Below, in pieces: positions 5,749 to 7,018 of a stretch of DNA of 7,018 bases. This DNA is from an uncultured Hyphomicrobiales bacterium. GTDB lineage: Bacteria; Pseudomonadota; Alphaproteobacteria; Rhizobiales; Beijerinckiaceae. Made by a program: the position numbers and the translations under genes. Within the stretch, counting starts at the first letter, position 1. The number at the start of each line of letters is the position of its first letter. The notes beneath the pieces are model-generated. The model ran no database searches, was not told the origin of the DNA, and saw only the letters and a list, made by a program, of their open reading frames with translations. The stretch lies in NCBI GenBank assembly GCA_903903935.1, contig CAIVAX010000175.1, positions 1-7,018 on the forward strand, in the 5' to 3' direction.

Positions 5749-6132
5749 TGCCTCGTCATGATCATGCCCATGATCAGGCACGATCGAATCAGGCTCAGCA
5801 TAGCCATGCATCAAAGCCTCCATCACTTTGCGCAGCGGGTCATCCTGAATAGAGGAATGAGCCGCCAGAAAGCCCGCCAATCTGGCAAAGACAAGCGGCA
5901 AAAGCGCCATCATGCGGTAGGAGTCATTTGCATCCTGTGCCTGAATATCTTTCAGCGCGCGCGACAAAGCATCGGTGAATAATTTATCGAGCCCGGCAAA
6001 GACCGGATCATTCTGGGGTTTGGGATGGCGCTCTGCCTCTGCCAGCACAGAGCGCACATTGATGATGAAGCGATTGCACAGCATTTCTTCCAGAGAGCTC
6101 GGGCCGTCTTCTTCCTCAAGATCACCGCACAT
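5728..6132 (-). CDS. Unrecognised small acidic protein with a His-rich C-terminal tail
   Basis: A 134-residue protein that I cannot assign to a family. It begins with an acidic stretch (CGDLEEEDG), continues with largely helical, hydrophobic sequence (about 14-33, 44-66, 72-92 and 98-109), and ends with HGHDHDEAQGHQHY (121-134). That tail has five His plus Asp and Glu in 14 residues and looks like a metal-binding site of the kind seen in Ni, Zn, Cu or Fe chaperones. There is no signal peptide or clear membrane span. The start is supported by AGAGG six bases before the ATG. It lies downstream of the cupin gene on the same strand, 78 bases after its stop, with a terminator-like hairpin between. 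Delivery of metal to a neighbouring metalloenzyme is speculation. The coding call rests on the good ribosome binding site, gene-like composition and tidy fit between neighbours. Confidence 0.7.
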   Translation of the reverse strand: MCGDLEEEDGPSSLEEMLCNRFIINVRSVLAEAERHPKPQNDPVFAGLDKLFTDALSRALKDIQAQDANDSYRMMALLPLVFARLAGFLAAHSSIQDDPLRKVMEALMHGYAEPDSIVPDHGHDHDEAQGHQHY

Positions 6133-6148
6133 GCCTCACCTCTTTATC

Positions 6149-6183
6149 AAAAGAAAACGCGCCCGGAGGATGAGCCGAGCGCG
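6149..6183 (-). terminator. Intrinsic terminator or attenuator between cupin and His-rich genes
   Basis: On the minus strand a 9-bp stem (CGCGCTCGG, 6183-6175, with CCGGGCGCG, 6166-6158; one G-T wobble) and 8-base loop are followed directly by TTTTCTTTT (6157-6149). It begins 27 bases after the cupin stop and ends 16 bases before the His-rich gene's start. It has the full form of a Rho-independent terminator, so the downstream gene depends on read-through or its own promoter. Confidence 0.78.
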
Positions 6184-6210
6184 CCAGAATTCAGATCATC
6201 AGCCAAGGGC

Positions 6211-6765
6211 TCAGAAGCCTTCGGCACGCTCGAGCTGCTCGAACCAATCAAAGCCCATGGGCTTTACGATGCGGCTATTGATGACAATGATGCGCGCTTC
6301 ATTATTGGGATCAGAATTGAAATGCTTATGGGCGCAATAGGGCGGGATGTAGACGAAATCACCCTGCGTCCATTCAAACTTCTGCGGCTCGGTTTCCCAT
6401 TCGAATTCCATCACATCATGGCAATCGAATTTGACGTCCCAATGCAGATCATAGCCAGAGCCTTCCACGACATAGAAGACTTCTTCGGACAGATGGCGAT
6501 GCTTGCCCGAGGCGCCGCCCGGGGGCAGGAATTGCATATAAATATCCAAGCAGCATTCCTTGGTATTCATGCGCTCATTGATGATGTGCTTGATCAGACC
6601 ATGGGGCGAGCGCTCCAGCGGCATGTCAGCGGATTTCACCACATTCATGCGGGCATCATATTCCTTGCGAAATTCCTGCGAGGCCTTCACCGCCTCAGCA
6701 TAGAAATCGACATATTGGGTTTGGGCGTGGGCGCGCAATTTCTCGCGCGGATCGATGATTCCCAT
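6211..6765 (-). CDS. Single-domain cupin protein (possible metal-dependent oxygenase or isomerase)
   Basis: A 184-residue protein with one cupin beta-barrel. Motif 1 lies at about 83-102 (GGASGKHRHLSEEVFYVVEG), giving His89, His91 and Glu95 as metal ligands. Motif 2 is at 135-150 (GDFVYIPPYCAHKHFN), giving His146 as the fourth ligand. All four positions are kept, so it should bind a metal such as Fe(II), Mn(II) or Ni(II). The first 70 residues are mostly helical and charged and form an N-terminal extension. The frame continues upstream to a TTG at 6810, but the ATG at 6765 has GGAG six bases before it and is preferred. It shares its strand with the His-rich gene downstream and an unidentified gene upstream. 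Cupins include gentisate-type ring-cleaving dioxygenases, decarboxylases and isomerases. The locus makes an aromatic-pathway role plausible, but no specific reaction can be read from the sequence. Confidence 0.85.
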   Translation of the reverse strand: MGIIDPREKLRAHAQTQYVDFYAEAVKASQEFRKEYDARMNVVKSADMPLERSPHGLIKHIINERMNTKECCLDIYMQFLPPGGASGKHRHLSEEVFYVVEGSGYDLHWDVKFDCHDVMEFEWETEPQKFEWTQGDFVYIPPYCAHKHFNSDPNNEARIIVINSRIVKPMGFDWFEQLERAEGF

Positions 6766-6771
6766 AATAAG

Positions 6772-6775
6772 CTCC
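6772..6775 (-). promoter_or_regulatory. Ribosome binding site fixing the cupin start at 6765
   Basis: On the minus strand TTTTGGAG ends six bases before the ATG at 6765-6763. The only longer start in frame is a TTG at 6810, which falls within a hairpin-rich stretch. This site therefore decides the start. Confidence 0.7.
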
Positions 6776-6794
6776 AAAAGGTGATTTGATTTAA

Positions 6795-6846
6795 GGGCTT
6801 GATAGCACAAGCCCCCGCCCCTTGCCTACTCTAAACCAAGGGGCTT
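6795..6846 (-). promoter_or_regulatory. Leader region with competing hairpins before the cupin gene
   Basis: The minus strand between the upstream gene's stop (6868) and the cupin start carries arms that can pair in more than one way. GCCCCTTG pairs with CAAGGGGC (6844-6837 with 6824-6817, 8 bp), and GGGCTTG pairs with CAAGCCC (6814-6808 with 6801-6795, 7 bp). Alternatively AAGCCCC (6846-6840) pairs with GGGGCTT (6815-6809, 7 bp), which breaks both. None has a long T tract. It could be a mild attenuator, a 3'-end stabiliser for the upstream gene, or an incidental repeat cluster. Confidence 0.35.
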
Positions 6847-6867
6847 TATGTGATCCTGCACCGTGTC

Positions 6868-7018
6868 TTAGGCCGAAACTGTGGGTTTAGGCGGCAGGGT
6901 TTCGAGTTCAGCCGTATAGGCTTCATCCATGCGGGGGCTCAGGCCATGCTTGGCGAGCGCATCGGCAAACATTTTGAGCTGATATTCGGTCTCATCGGCA
7001 TAATCGATCTGATTGCCA
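6868..7018 (-). CDS. C-terminal end of an unidentified protein (cut by the window edge)
   Basis: Reading leftwards from 7017 the minus strand is open for 49 codons and ends in TAA at 6870-6868. The peptide begins GNQIDYADETEYQLKMFADA and ends LETLPPKPTVSA. It is hydrophilic, contains one predicted amphipathic helix (EYQLKMFADALAKHGL) and finishes with a Pro-rich tail, as expected for a protein C-terminus. No start codon with a ribosome binding site is needed inside the window, since the frame runs off the edge. It lies 102 bases upstream of the cupin gene on the same strand. The family is not recognisable from this piece, and the coding call itself is inferred from the open frame, codon pattern and position. 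Confidence 0.6.
   Translation of the reverse strand, partial: GNQIDYADETEYQLKMFADALAKHGLSPRMDEAYTAELETLPPKPTVSA

Noticed and set aside
5756..5778. Palindromic CATGATCATG and nearby repeat
   Set aside because: It is explained by alternating His and Asp codons in the His-rich tail on the minus strand.
6025..6789. 254-codon open frame on the + strand across the cupin gene
   Set aside because: It runs through the cupin gene, the terminator and part of the His-rich gene on the opposite strand, and its product has no domain-like pattern.
6766..6810. TTG start at 6810 for the cupin protein
   Set aside because: Rare start codon without a clear ribosome binding site; ATG at 6765 has one, and the extra 15 residues add nothing domain-like.
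1..7018. CRISPR arrays, tRNA or rRNA genes, insertion sequences
   Set aside because: No regularly spaced repeats, cloverleaf-like segments, transposase-like frames or terminal inverted repeats were seen.

Overview
The window looks like a catabolic region of an alphaproteobacterium. This rests on the gene families, a moderately GC-rich composition and strong GGAG-type ribosome binding sites; no taxonomic marker is present, so it is inference. No mobile element, tRNA, rRNA or CRISPR array was seen.

Layout. Positions 1-297 hold the 3' end of a molybdenum hydroxylase large subunit (xanthine dehydrogenase superfamily) on the + strand, closed by a strong two-way terminator (322-348). A two-gene minus-strand unit follows: a Rieske aromatic-ring oxygenase (2258 to 972) and then an unrecognised alpha/beta protein (905 to 384). 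A 188-base divergent region (2259-2446) carries candidate promoters for both directions and a GTTCC/GGAAC/GTTCC cluster that may be a regulator site. The + strand unit 2447-5706 is tightly packed (gaps 22, 37 and 24 bases): Rieske ferredoxin, IclR-family regulator, NAD(P)H:ferredoxin reductase, and a protein of the 4,5-dihydroxyphthalate decarboxylase family. It meets a second minus-strand group head-on: a C-terminal fragment of an unidentified gene (7017 to 6868), a cupin protein (6765 to 6211), and a small protein with a His-rich tail (6132 to 5728).

How the genes fit together. Electrons can pass from NAD(P)H through FAD and a plant-type [2Fe-2S] centre in the reductase, to the Rieske ferredoxin, and then to the Rieske centre and mononuclear iron of the oxygenase. 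All three components of a ring-hydroxylating oxygenase are present. The oxygenase is the phthalate-dioxygenase-like single-subunit type with no beta subunit, and the electron chain has the carbazole-dioxygenase (class III) layout. The decarboxylase-family protein suggests a carboxylated, possibly ortho-dicarboxylated, aromatic substrate. The IclR protein is probably the local effector-responsive regulator. No cis-dihydrodiol dehydrogenase and no recognised ring-cleavage enzyme is visible, although the cupin could be an oxygenase or isomerase. The substrate cannot be fixed from this window.

Two start sites were moved from the longest open frame because a ribosome binding site lies before an internal ATG (905 and 6765, minus strand). 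Several hairpins are placed where they could tune expression within the minus-strand groups.
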